This document shows, piece by piece, positions 57,224 through 64,000 of a stretch of 64,000 bases of DNA. Source of the stretch: Sulfuracidifex metallicus DSM 6482 = JCM 9184 (GTDB lineage: Archaea > Thermoproteota > Thermoprotei_A > Sulfolobales > Sulfolobaceae). Under the pieces are notes generated by a model that was not told where the DNA came from, made no database searches, and worked only from the letters and a program-made list of their open reading frames with translations. Every line of letters starts with the position of its first letter. The stretch's first letter is position 1. The DNA lies in contig CP135238.1 of assembly GCA_032834875.1 (NCBI GenBank), positions 1,960,001 to 2,024,000 on the forward strand, given 5' to 3'. The position numbers and the translations under genes were made by a program.

Positions 57224-58359
57224 AACCTTCAAGAATGGGAAAAGAAATTACCTTATCTCCGGTGGAGTTAGGATCCCAGATGGCTAAGAAAGTTAAGATT
57301 AACTTAGCAAGCGGAAATCCTGATCCTAAAGTTATGCCGATAAATGAGATAAAAGATGCTTACAACCAAGTTATACAGGAATACGGCTTTAAATCGCTCA
57401 TATACCCTGGAGCAGGAGGACAGGAGGACTTGATATACAACGTAAACAAGTTTTTCCTTCCCATGCTCGGCTTGAACAAAAAGGACGATGATATGACTGT
57501 TATAACTAGCGGTGCACAGCACGCAATGGAATTAGTTTCAAAGTATTTCCTTGAATACGATCCAATAGGAGTTGAGAATCCTACCTTCGTTGAGACGTTC
57601 AATGCATTGAAGTTAAGATCTTCGATAAATTTTCCCTTTGACGTAATGAACGATGGAATAGATACTGCTTCTTTAAGAACAGTTCTGGAAATAACAAGGA
57701 TAAAGCTCCTTTACGTGATTCCGAACTGTCATAACCCAGCTGGAGTTAACATGTCATTGGAGAAAAGAAAGGAAATAGCGGAACTCGCTCACGAGTACGA
57801 TTTCGTGATCATAGAGGACGACCCTTATAGACCGATAGCGGGAGAAGTTCCTCCACCGATAAAGAGTTTTGATAGTTATGGCAACGTAATTTATTTAGGT
57901 AGTTTTAGTAAAATTCTTGCTCCCGGCTTGAGGGTAGGTTTCGCTTTAGGCGAGAAAAAGACAATGGAGAAAGTGTCATTGTTAGAGCAGCTAGATTTCT
58001 CTACTTCTACTATTAACCAATATGTTGTATCAAGGTTGTTGAAAACGGGCGTGGTAAAGTCCTTATCGGAAAAAATGAGTTCACATTACCGTAAAAAAAT
58101 GAACGTAATGATTGATGCGTTAAATGAAGAGGGACTGACCTCATTTAATAGACCGTCTTGTGGGTTCTTCCTTCTTCTTGACCTTCACAAGGACAGCTGG
58201 AGCGTCTTCAAGAAAGCTATAGAGAGAGGGTTAAGCTTCGTACCAGCCAAACCATTCTTCCTAAAAGGAGGCGAAAATATGGCTAGATTGAGTGTTACAA
58301 ATGTAGAAGAAGATAAAATAAGGGAAGGAATAAGCATACTCAAGGAAAGCGTTAACTAG
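57208..58359 (+). CDS. PLP-dependent class I aminotransferase
   Basis: 383 residues, start ATG 57208. Fold type I features: NLASGNPDPK, YPGAGGQEDL, TSGAQHAMEL, VIPNCHNPAGVNMS, IIEDDPYRP and the PLP Lys235 in GSFSKILAPGLRVGF. Closest group by eye is the ARO8/LysN/multiple-substrate aminotransferases of archaea (alpha-aminoadipate or aromatic amino acids with 2-oxoglutarate). Translationally coupled to the OCD-type gene upstream. Its end overlaps the convergent small gene by 8 bp. Confidence 0.88.
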   Translation: MASRIEPSRMGKEITLSPVELGSQMAKKVKINLASGNPDPKVMPINEIKDAYNQVIQEYGFKSLIYPGAGGQEDLIYNVNKFFLPMLGLNKKDDDMTVITSGAQHAMELVSKYFLEYDPIGVENPTFVETFNALKLRSSINFPFDVMNDGIDTASLRTVLEITRIKLLYVIPNCHNPAGVNMSLEKRKEIAELAHEYDFVIIEDDPYRPIAGEVPPPIKSFDSYGNVIYLGSFSKILAPGLRVGFALGEKKTMEKVSLLEQLDFSTSTINQYVVSRLLKTGVVKSLSEKMSSHYRKKMNVMIDALNEEGLTSFNRPSCGFFLLLDLHKDSWSVFKKAIERGLSFVPAKPFFLKGGENMARLSVTNVEEDKIREGISILKESVN

Positions 58360-58714
58360 TTATAACTTCTTCTGCATCCCTTACAAAGTTCTTCACTTTC
58401 TCTTCATAGACGTTTAAGTCCTCCTCGGTAAGGGTCTCGGAAATGTATCCGTCATAATGAAGCTTCAATGCTATATCATAAGCCTCCTGCACCCAATCTC
58501 CTAGTATGTCCGATAGTAGCCTAACTGACTCCTCTCTAGGCTTATCTATATGAAAATAATACTGTAGCATCTTTATGGAACTGCTTATGGACTCGTAGAG
58601 CAACTCGCACCTGGTTGGGATCGTATCGATACTCTTGGAAAGATTTAAATACATGTCAGAAGTTGACATAAAATAGGAGAAGAACTGATTTTGAGTTACG
58701 GGTTTTGACTCCAC
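58352..58714 (-). CDS. Small helical protein, possibly PaREP1/HEPN-like
   Basis: 120 residues, start ATG 58714, all helical. The layout (SISSSIKMLQYYFHIDKP, LSDILGDWVQEAYDIALKLHYDGYISETL, DLNVYEEKVKNFVRDAEEV) resembles archaeal PaREP1-type HEPN-like proteins, but the R-x4-6-H RNase motif of active HEPN proteins is not evident. No toxin-antitoxin partner adjoins it. Tentative. Confidence 0.45.
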   Translation of the reverse strand: MESKPVTQNQFFSYFMSTSDMYLNLSKSIDTIPTRCELLYESISSSIKMLQYYFHIDKPREESVRLLSDILGDWVQEAYDIALKLHYDGYISETLTEEDLNVYEEKVKNFVRDAEEVITS

Positions 58715-58768
58715 GATAAATACATTTGTTTAGTTTCTCTTTAAATGCCTACTTTGTGATATTACGGT

Positions 58769-59125
58769 ATGTGGTTAGGTATACTTAGAACAGGTCTGTT
58801 AGGATCTGCCTTCAGTTTAACAATAGGTGGAGCACTATTGTGGAACAAGGTACCTTTCTTGATTTCCTTGGGGACTATGATAGCAATCTTCGTTTTACTC
58901 TCACTTCTCTTATTGTCGTCCAATAGATACGTGGCTCTAATTTCTGCAATGATTGCGGGACTGGAAATGTTTGCTTCTGCTACTTCATCAGCCCATGCCG
59001 ATGCCCTCTCAGAGTTTGGATCTTCAGCGTTTATTTCAACTTTAGATATATTAATGATTTTAGGATTTTATTTATTTCCTTTAATTATAATTATAGGCGG
59101 TGTACTTTACTTCATTAAAGGATAA
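58769..59125 (+). CDS. Small polytopic membrane protein
   Basis: 118 residues, start ATG 58769, four hydrophobic segments: about 5-24, 29-48, 53-70 and 92-116. Small and Ala/Ser-rich loop (ASATSSAHADALSEFGSS) before the last helix. No motif recognised. Followed at 44 bp by the AAA-associated domain gene on the same strand. Confidence 0.55.
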   Translation: MWLGILRTGLLGSAFSLTIGGALLWNKVPFLISLGTMIAIFVLLSLLLLSSNRYVALISAMIAGLEMFASATSSAHADALSEFGSSAFISTLDILMILGFYLFPLIIIIGGVLYFIKG

Positions 59126-59169
59126 AGATAAGAATCACATTTAAAAATTTAGATTGGTCGAATCATTAT

Positions 59170-59640
59170 ATGGATGTAATCGACCCTAATGCTAGAGTAG
59201 TTGACCTTGTAGGTTTGTTAACTGTCTTAAATAATAACTATGAAGGAAAAGCTGATTTATATGAGCTGGCTATGGACCTAGGTATAGACATTGACGATAT
59301 GATGCCAATAGTTTACACTGCTAGCTATTTAGGATTCGTCACTATAGGAGGAGGAGACATAATTATAAGTGACAAGGGTATCCAATTTATTAACTCTAAT
59401 ATAAAAGAAAGAAAAAGGCTAATATCAGATTCCATAAAAGACGTTGAACCTTTTAAAACCGCAATAGATTTAAAGGAGTTCACGTTAGATGATTTGCTAT
59501 CAGAGCTTGAAAGAAGGGGAGTACAGAACTATAATTCCCCTCAAGGAAAATATGATCTAAGAATTACTCTAGCCGAGTGGGGAGTTTACTCTGGCTTAAT
59601 CTCCTTAATTGGAGAGGAAGAGTTTAGGGTAAACGAATAA
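59170..59640 (+). CDS. Stand-alone AAA-associated C-terminal domain protein
   Basis: 156 residues, start ATG 59170. It matches, by memory of the family, the domain (AAA_assoc_C) normally attached to the C-terminus of nitrate/sulfonate-type ABC ATPases: ARVVDLVGLLTVLNNNYEGKADLYELAMDLGIDIDDMMPIV, GGDIIISDKGIQFINS, and a winged-helix end (LAEWGVYSGLI). Here it is free. The ABC ATPase at 17236 lacks it, so this may act on that transporter in trans. That is inference. Confidence 0.65.
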   Translation: MDVIDPNARVVDLVGLLTVLNNNYEGKADLYELAMDLGIDIDDMMPIVYTASYLGFVTIGGGDIIISDKGIQFINSNIKERKRLISDSIKDVEPFKTAIDLKEFTLDDLLSELERRGVQNYNSPQGKYDLRITLAEWGVYSGLISLIGEEEFRVNE

Positions 59641-59904
59641 AAATAAAGGAACCGTATGATATAGTTAATAGATTGAATTGTCTTTAAAATTGTAATAACA
59701 GTATGGATTTTCATTTATAAAGTTAAAATGATTTTTTATCTGTAACATAATTTTGCCTTGAGATTTAGACTCCTTCATTGGCTACATAAATTAGAGAATA
59801 ACATAAAACGAATTTTCACGTGATATAAGATGTAAATACCCTTAATATCCCATTTTATTAACCTTAATATTTATGTAAGTAAACTATAACACCAAGATAG
59901 ACTT

Positions 59905-60573
59905 ATGGTAGTTAAAGAAATTATTTATAAGCGCCTGAATGAAAATGAGATAAAGAGTTCATTCGACGGAGAATACTGGCCGTCTCAAATGTGGTATTGT
60001 TTAAGGAGACAATATTACGATAGAATCTTTCCATCAGCTACAACGTACGATATGACAAGATTCACCGTTCTGGGGGAAGCTCTTCACAACCTTATTGCGG
60101 ACATGTTAAAGAACGAAGAAGGCATCTCTGTTATCAGCGAGGTTCCCATAAGAATACCACATCCAAAAAACCCTGAAATCGTTTTCTCAGGGAGAGCAGA
60201 TGACATTATCATAGTTCAGTTCACGAAGGAAAGATACGTAATAGAAGTTAAGAGCACTGAAGATCTTCAAAGCAAAGTGAAGAAGGGCTTTTTACCCAAG
60301 AAAGAACATAAGGCCCAATTGAACCTATACTTGAGAGCATATCCGAAATCGCATGGCATATTGCTTTACGTTGATAGAGGAAACTTCGACATGGAAGAAA
60401 TACCTATCGAATTTGACGCAGAACTCTATGAAAGTACACTGCAAAGAGCCGAGGATCTGCACAAATACTTGACTCAGAGAAAAACTCCTCCGCCTGAAGG
60501 TAAGAGTGCTCCAGACTTTAATTGGCAATGCAACTATTGTATTCATAAAGCCAGATGCGATAGAGAACAGTAA
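59905..60573 (+). CDS. Cas4-like 4Fe-4S PD-(D/E)XK nuclease
   Basis: 222 residues, start ATG 59905. RecB-type nuclease core: GEALHNL (His61), FSGRADDIII (Asp99/100) and YVIEVKS (Glu114, Lys116), then QLNLYLRAY as the QxxxY-type motif. Four Cys (Cys32 in WYCLRR; Cys209, Cys212, Cys218 in CNYCIHKARC) would hold a 4Fe-4S cluster, as in Cas4 and AddB-type nucleases. No cas genes or CRISPR repeats lie in the window, so a role in DNA repair is as likely as spacer capture. 264 bp of AT-rich spacer precedes it. Confidence 0.85.
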   Translation: MVVKEIIYKRLNENEIKSSFDGEYWPSQMWYCLRRQYYDRIFPSATTYDMTRFTVLGEALHNLIADMLKNEEGISVISEVPIRIPHPKNPEIVFSGRADDIIIVQFTKERYVIEVKSTEDLQSKVKKGFLPKKEHKAQLNLYLRAYPKSHGILLYVDRGNFDMEEIPIEFDAELYESTLQRAEDLHKYLTQRKTPPPEGKSAPDFNWQCNYCIHKARCDREQ

Positions 60574-60685
60574 GTTTTCATGCATATTTTTTCTTTTTGC
60601 GATTAGGCGTAATAGTTTTTACATTTGATTTCATTTGTCGTAATACACGAGTAATTTATAAGATTATTATTATTGATGTTAGTAT

Positions 60686-61432
60686 ATGGAAAAAAACTCT
60701 GGAAACTTTGAGCCGGTAAGGCATTATACTGATGAGGCTGACAAGTTTAGAACTAAAGTTTTCGGCATTCAAGATGGACTGATCGGAGTTGGTTCAATAG
60801 CTATAGGAGCTGCGGGCTTTGAACATAACGTAATCGCAGTTCTGGTTGCAGGTTTGATAGCTACCATAGGTCAGGGGTTCTCCATGGGAATTGGAGAATA
60901 CATTTCGACTAGGGTGAGGATGCAAGTAATAAATAACGAGATGAAGAAGGAAAGAACTGAAATCGAAAAATACCCAGACATGGAGAAGGAGGAACTTGTC
61001 CAGTTCTATCTAGATAAGGGTCTGAACGAGGACGATGCAAAGAAAATAGCAGAAAAAATATGGCAGGACAAAGAAAAGGTCTTACATGAAATGATGGCAA
61101 ATGAATTAAAGATATTTCCAGAGGATTTTGAAAGTCCAGTTAGACTTGGGTTAATAATGTCAATGTACTTAGTAATAGGAGGCCTGCTACCGCTTTTACC
61201 ATTCATAGTTGGAGAGTTCTTACACATAAACTTCTACGTTTTCTTGGCGTCGTCTATAGTTATTGCCTTGACCTCCCTTGGTATCTTTGGAGCTATGGGT
61301 TCCAAGTTCACAGGTTTAAGTAAATGGAGAGGTGCAGTGGAACAAATAGTTACTGGATCTTTAGCTTTAATTGGAAGCTACGCTGGAGGAATGGTATTGG
61401 CTCACTTCTTCCCAGCTACCCTCCTCCCTTAA
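60686..61432 (+). CDS. VIT1/CCC1-family metal transporter
   Basis: 248 residues, start ATG 60686. Five membrane helices around a cytoplasmic helical domain (about 75-150) rich in Glu, Lys and Asp, as in plant VIT1 and yeast CCC1. Helix 1 motif [16 protein letters not shown] and helix 2 with [15 protein letters not shown] are family hallmarks (Met and Glu residues for metal transfer). It exports Fe2+ or Mn2+ by proton antiport, useful in iron-rich acid habitats. The end overlaps the convergent MBL gene by 17 bp. Confidence 0.88.
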   Translation: MEKNSGNFEPVRHYTDEADKFRTKVFGIQDGLIGVGSIAIGAAGFEHNVIAVLVAGLIATIGQGFSMGIGEYISTRVRMQVINNEMKKERTEIEKYPDMEKEELVQFYLDKGLNEDDAKKIAEKIWQDKEKVLHEMMANELKIFPEDFESPVRLGLIMSMYLVIGGLLPLLPFIVGEFLHINFYVFLASSIVIALTSLGIFGAMGSKFTGLSKWRGAVEQIVTGSLALIGSYAGGMVLAHFFPATLLP

Positions 61433-62342
61433 GGAGCTCTGCCACACCTCTAGGTAGCTTTGCTGGTTCATTACTTTCTTTGAACAACTCCCTTCTCCTT
61501 GCCTCCAGAGGATTCTCTTCCACTTGAAGAAACTCAGCAGCCGTCATTATTCTTCCTCCTATCTCACCTACTTGACGTTTTAACTTGTCAATTACTTGAC
61601 GATAATTTTGGTCCCTAACCAAATGATGATCTACTATCATGGTATCTAATCCTTCCTTCATCATCTTTTCCATGTTATCTAATGCAGAGTTGAGTGTCTC
61701 TTCAGTTAAAGCGTAACCTAGCATATACGTTAATGGCCCGTCAATTATGAGTGTATTTGGTTTAACCTCTTGCGTAAACTTAATGTGCATATCTCTGGGT
61801 CCTCCTTCTATGTCAGAGGTAATCATTACAGTTTCGCCTCCATCGGAAATGGAGACTTGGATCACATATCCCATCTTCTCATCTGCGCCATGTAGGACAG
61901 GTTTGGAGAACTTTAATTTAGTATTACCTAGCTTGAACTCCTTACCATCCGCAGGTTGCAAGGACGAAGGAAGACCATTTATAGCCCTCATGAACTTGGG
62001 AGCTCTAACTTTGCTTTGACTCACGTTTATGAAGGAATTGGGATCCTTCACGAAAACTTGCTTGTTTTTGTAGATCTCTTTTGGTATTACAAAGCCTGGG
62101 TCATGATGATCGTAATGATAATGGGTGACAACAATTACATCAGCGTCTTTGGCTGCGTTGTAAATTACCTTACTTAGCTCCATTAACTTTTCTACTTCTA
62201 ACTTATGAGGAGGAAGGCCATATCGTCTAGGTGCCAAAGAGACCGCGGGATCAACTAAAATTCTTGTATCTGAGGTTTCTATCAATGTTGCTTGGGATCT
62301 CACCCCTAAGCTCTCGAAGGCTAGAGGAAGAACCTTAATCAT
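61416..62342 (-). CDS. MBL-fold hydrolase, UPF0282 type
   Basis: 308 residues, start ATG 62342. The metallo-beta-lactamase motif THYHYDHHD (His74, His76, Asp78, His79), a further metal residue region in VLHGAD and SDIEG, and [11 protein letters not shown] near 230. The arrangement fits the archaeal UPF0282 family, conserved but not characterised as far as I know. Cytoplasmic, two-zinc or iron hydrolase or oxidase chemistry. The C-terminus is a charged tail. Next gene on the strand is upstream by 25 bp. Confidence 0.82.
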   Translation of the reverse strand: MIKVLPLAFESLGVRSQATLIETSDTRILVDPAVSLAPRRYGLPPHKLEVEKLMELSKVIYNAAKDADVIVVTHYHYDHHDPGFVIPKEIYKNKQVFVKDPNSFINVSQSKVRAPKFMRAINGLPSSLQPADGKEFKLGNTKLKFSKPVLHGADEKMGYVIQVSISDGGETVMITSDIEGGPRDMHIKFTQEVKPNTLIIDGPLTYMLGYALTEETLNSALDNMEKMMKEGLDTMIVDHHLVRDQNYRQVIDKLKRQVGEIGGRIMTAAEFLQVEENPLEARRRELFKESNEPAKLPRGVAELLKGGG

Positions 62343-62367
62343 AATGATAAAAAATGATTTTTAAGAT

Positions 62368-62622
62368 TTAAAGCCTGAGACTTCTAATATCATTTACCAG
62401 CTTGTTAAGCTCATGAACGGTGGCATGGACATCCATCTTAGCCATCCTTAAACCGTAGTTGGTTCTCCTCTCCATCATTTTTCCTACACCATAAACTGCC
62501 AGCCCAGTGACCGTAGTAACGTGAAAAGGGTCATCCAGACCAAAGGCTATAAATTTTCCTACGCCTTGAACCAATTTGCCTCGTGGCTCATAATCACCTA
62601 GCAAGGACCTAACATAGCTCAT
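62368..62622 (-). CDS. Small hypothetical protein upstream of MBL gene
   Basis: 84 residues, start ATG 62622. One weakly hydrophobic stretch (FHVTTVTGLAVYGVGKMM) and a helical C-terminus (DVHATVHELNKLVNDI). No family recognised. It is 25 bp upstream of the MBL-fold gene on the same strand, so the two are probably co-transcribed. Confidence 0.5.
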   Translation of the reverse strand: MSYVRSLLGDYEPRGKLVQGVGKFIAFGLDDPFHVTTVTGLAVYGVGKMMERRTNYGLRMAKMDVHATVHELNKLVNDIRSLRL

Positions 62623-62919
62623 GTTTATTATGTTATCAGGTTAATACTTTAAGGAAAAACTTAGGAATTTAGGTAATATCACGACTAAAACAACCCTTCC
62701 GTAATAGATTATGGACTTATAACAGCTGAGAGTCTATCATAATAGAAGAGAGAGAATTTATTTTCAAACGTTCATACCCTTATAGTCATACAAAAGAAAG
62801 CTTATGAATTTAGATAATACTTCCTCCTTAAGCGTTTAAACCACGTTCTGAACTAGAGAGCTTAAGTGCATTAGAATAAGCGAAACATTTAATGTAAGTT
62901 GAAACATAAATATGCATCA
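62623..62919. other. Intergenic region with divergent promoters
   Basis: No open frame supported. An imperfect inverted repeat (ATTATGGACT near 62707 and AGTCTATCATAAT near 62731) is seen. The TATA-like ACATTTAATG (62885-62894) is about 30 nt before ATG 62920. Confidence 0.35.
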
Positions 62920-64000
62920 ATGTTTCAAGTATTATTGCTATTGCTTAGTCTCGCAATGTCATCCTGGAGTTCTTATAATTCATTTCTTGCTATAAGGGGA
63001 GTAACTTGGAAACCCGTAGAGACGCGTGACTTTAGCGGAGTACGTTTCTCAATTATAGTACCAGCTAAGAATGAAGGTAAGGTATTACCACGTTTGCTAG
63101 ATCGCCTTGTAAACATGGAATATGACAGATCTAAGTATGACATAACAGTAATACAAGACTCTTCGACCGATGATACAGAAGAACAATGTAGGAGATATGA
63201 GCTCAAGTATGATAATGTTAAATGTGTCACACTACCTCCTTCAAATAAGGTTAACGGAAAAAGTAGGGCGTTAAATTACGCTCTGATGACAACGAAAGGA
63301 GATATCGTGGGCATTTTCGATGCCGATAGTGTACCAAAGTTGGATGTATTATCTATAGTTGCACCAAAGTTTTACGATCCAAAGGTCGGTGCAGTTCAGG
63401 GAAAGCTAGTCCCTATAAACGTAAGGGAGTCTTTAACTGCCCGTTTTGCTTCTCTAGAAGAATTACTTTATGAGTATTCCATAGCAGGAAGGGCTAGAAT
63501 GGGGCTCTTCGTACCTTTGGAAGGAACATGCTCGTTCATAAGAAAGGATGTACTCTCCGTGGTTGGCGGATGGAACGAGGAAACTTTAACTGAAGATTTA
63601 GACCTTAGCCTTAAGTTACATTCACTTGGTTACAAGGTATTATATTCCCCTTCTGCTTTGACATGGAGGGAAGTTCCTGTTAGATTCAGGGTATTATGGA
63701 AACAGAGAATAAGATGGTACAGAGGACACTTTGAAGTGTCTTGGAAGATCAGCAGAATAAACGGTAAGCTGTTAGACGGATTCATAATAACCCTGAGCCC
63801 ATTCTTTATGATAATATCCGTAGTCAACTACGGCTTGTTTTTACTTTACCCATTTAGCTTATGGTATTTCTTGGCTACTGCTTTAGTATCAATAGCTACA
63901 CTCATGTCCTTTCTAATATCAATGTCAATCTCTAGAAGACATATGATAGGATCATTTCTGCCATTTCTCTCCCTCGTTTATATCAATCTAATTATACTGA
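62920..64000 (+). CDS. Processive GT2-family glycosyltransferase, 3' end cut by window edge
   Basis: Frame open from ATG 62920 to the edge (360 codons). One N-terminal helix (2-20), then a GT-A domain: FSIIVPAKNEGKVLPRLLD, VIQDSSTDDTEEQC, GIFDADSVPK (DxD), NEETLTEDLDLSLKLH (catalytic TED) and KQRIRWYRGHFE (QxxRW), followed by membrane helices. This is the layout of cellulose/hyaluronan synthase-like enzymes that build a polymer or lipid-linked sugar and export it. The upstream ATG at 62912 is in another frame. Leaderless, TATA at 62885-62894. Confidence 0.85.
   Translation, partial: MFQVLLLLLSLAMSSWSSYNSFLAIRGVTWKPVETRDFSGVRFSIIVPAKNEGKVLPRLLDRLVNMEYDRSKYDITVIQDSSTDDTEEQCRRYELKYDNVKCVTLPPSNKVNGKSRALNYALMTTKGDIVGIFDADSVPKLDVLSIVAPKFYDPKVGAVQGKLVPINVRESLTARFASLEELLYEYSIAGRARMGLFVPLEGTCSFIRKDVLSVVGGWNEETLTEDLDLSLKLHSLGYKVLYSPSALTWREVPVRFRVLWKQRIRWYRGHFEVSWKISRINGKLLDGFIITLSPFFMIISVVNYGLFLLYPFSLWYFLATALVSIATLMSFLISMSISRRHMIGSFLPFLSLVYINLIIL

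Overview
The window is chromosomal DNA of a thermoacidophilic archaeon of the order Sulfolobales. The reasons are: sulfocyanin-type blue copper proteins, a CuA/heme-copper terminal oxidase, DUF1404-like membrane proteins, a BadF/BcrA-type hexokinase very like the Sulfolobus tokodaii enzyme, archaeal two-subunit GMP synthase, TmcA, AT-rich DNA, TATA boxes about 26 nt upstream of many start codons (leaderless genes), and frequent GTG/TTG starts. The genus cannot be fixed from sequence alone. No rRNA, tRNA or CRISPR array was seen.

Layout. 1-10.6 kb is a respiratory island: two sulfocyanins sharing a 458-bp identical 3' part, a 46-residue membrane peptide, oxidase subunits II (CuA) and I (frameshifted), two DUF1404-like proteins flanking a large molybdopterin enzyme of the arsenite-oxidase (AioA) family, and a frameshifted four-helix membrane protein. 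A likely route is unknown donor -> AioA-like enzyme -> sulfocyanin -> CuA oxidase -> O2; no Rieske AioB partner is present. 10.7-19.7 kb carries a giant RND/MMPL protein, a flavoprotein disulfide reductase, an amino-acid permease and a two-gene ABC importer. 19.6-25.3 kb has a divergent pair of unknown paralogues, small unknown proteins, a TPR protein and a Ski2-type helicase. 25.5-32.7 kb has a MFS-MarR drug-efflux pair with a palindromic operator candidate, another MFS protein, photolyase and a CtaA-like protein.

32.8-44.6 kb, mostly on the minus strand, has TmcA, gamma-glutamyltransferase, an internally deleted IS200/IS605 (tnpB-type) relic, hexokinase, a sugar nucleotidyltransferase, a permease and a putative surface-glycan operon (GT39-type transferase, aldolase-like enzyme, split flippase). 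44.7-53.5 kb has a PLD-like surface protein, HtpX, a CBS protein with a duplicated promoter, GuaA PPase subunit, cobalamin genes (cbiP, cobS, cbiB) and a zinc dehydrogenase. 53.5-64 kb has a 650-bp non-coding stretch, a small M48 protease, a PUA protein, glycosyltransferases, an OCD/aminotransferase pair, a stand-alone AAA-associated domain, a Cas4-like nuclease, a VIT1/CCC1 transporter and an MBL-fold protein.

Four genes (oxidase subunit I, the 10.2-kb membrane protein, the 20.4-kb unknown, the flippase) are each broken by a shift that one extra base in or beside a short homopolymer would repair. All four are of the same sign, so sequencing error, slippage or true decay must be told apart.
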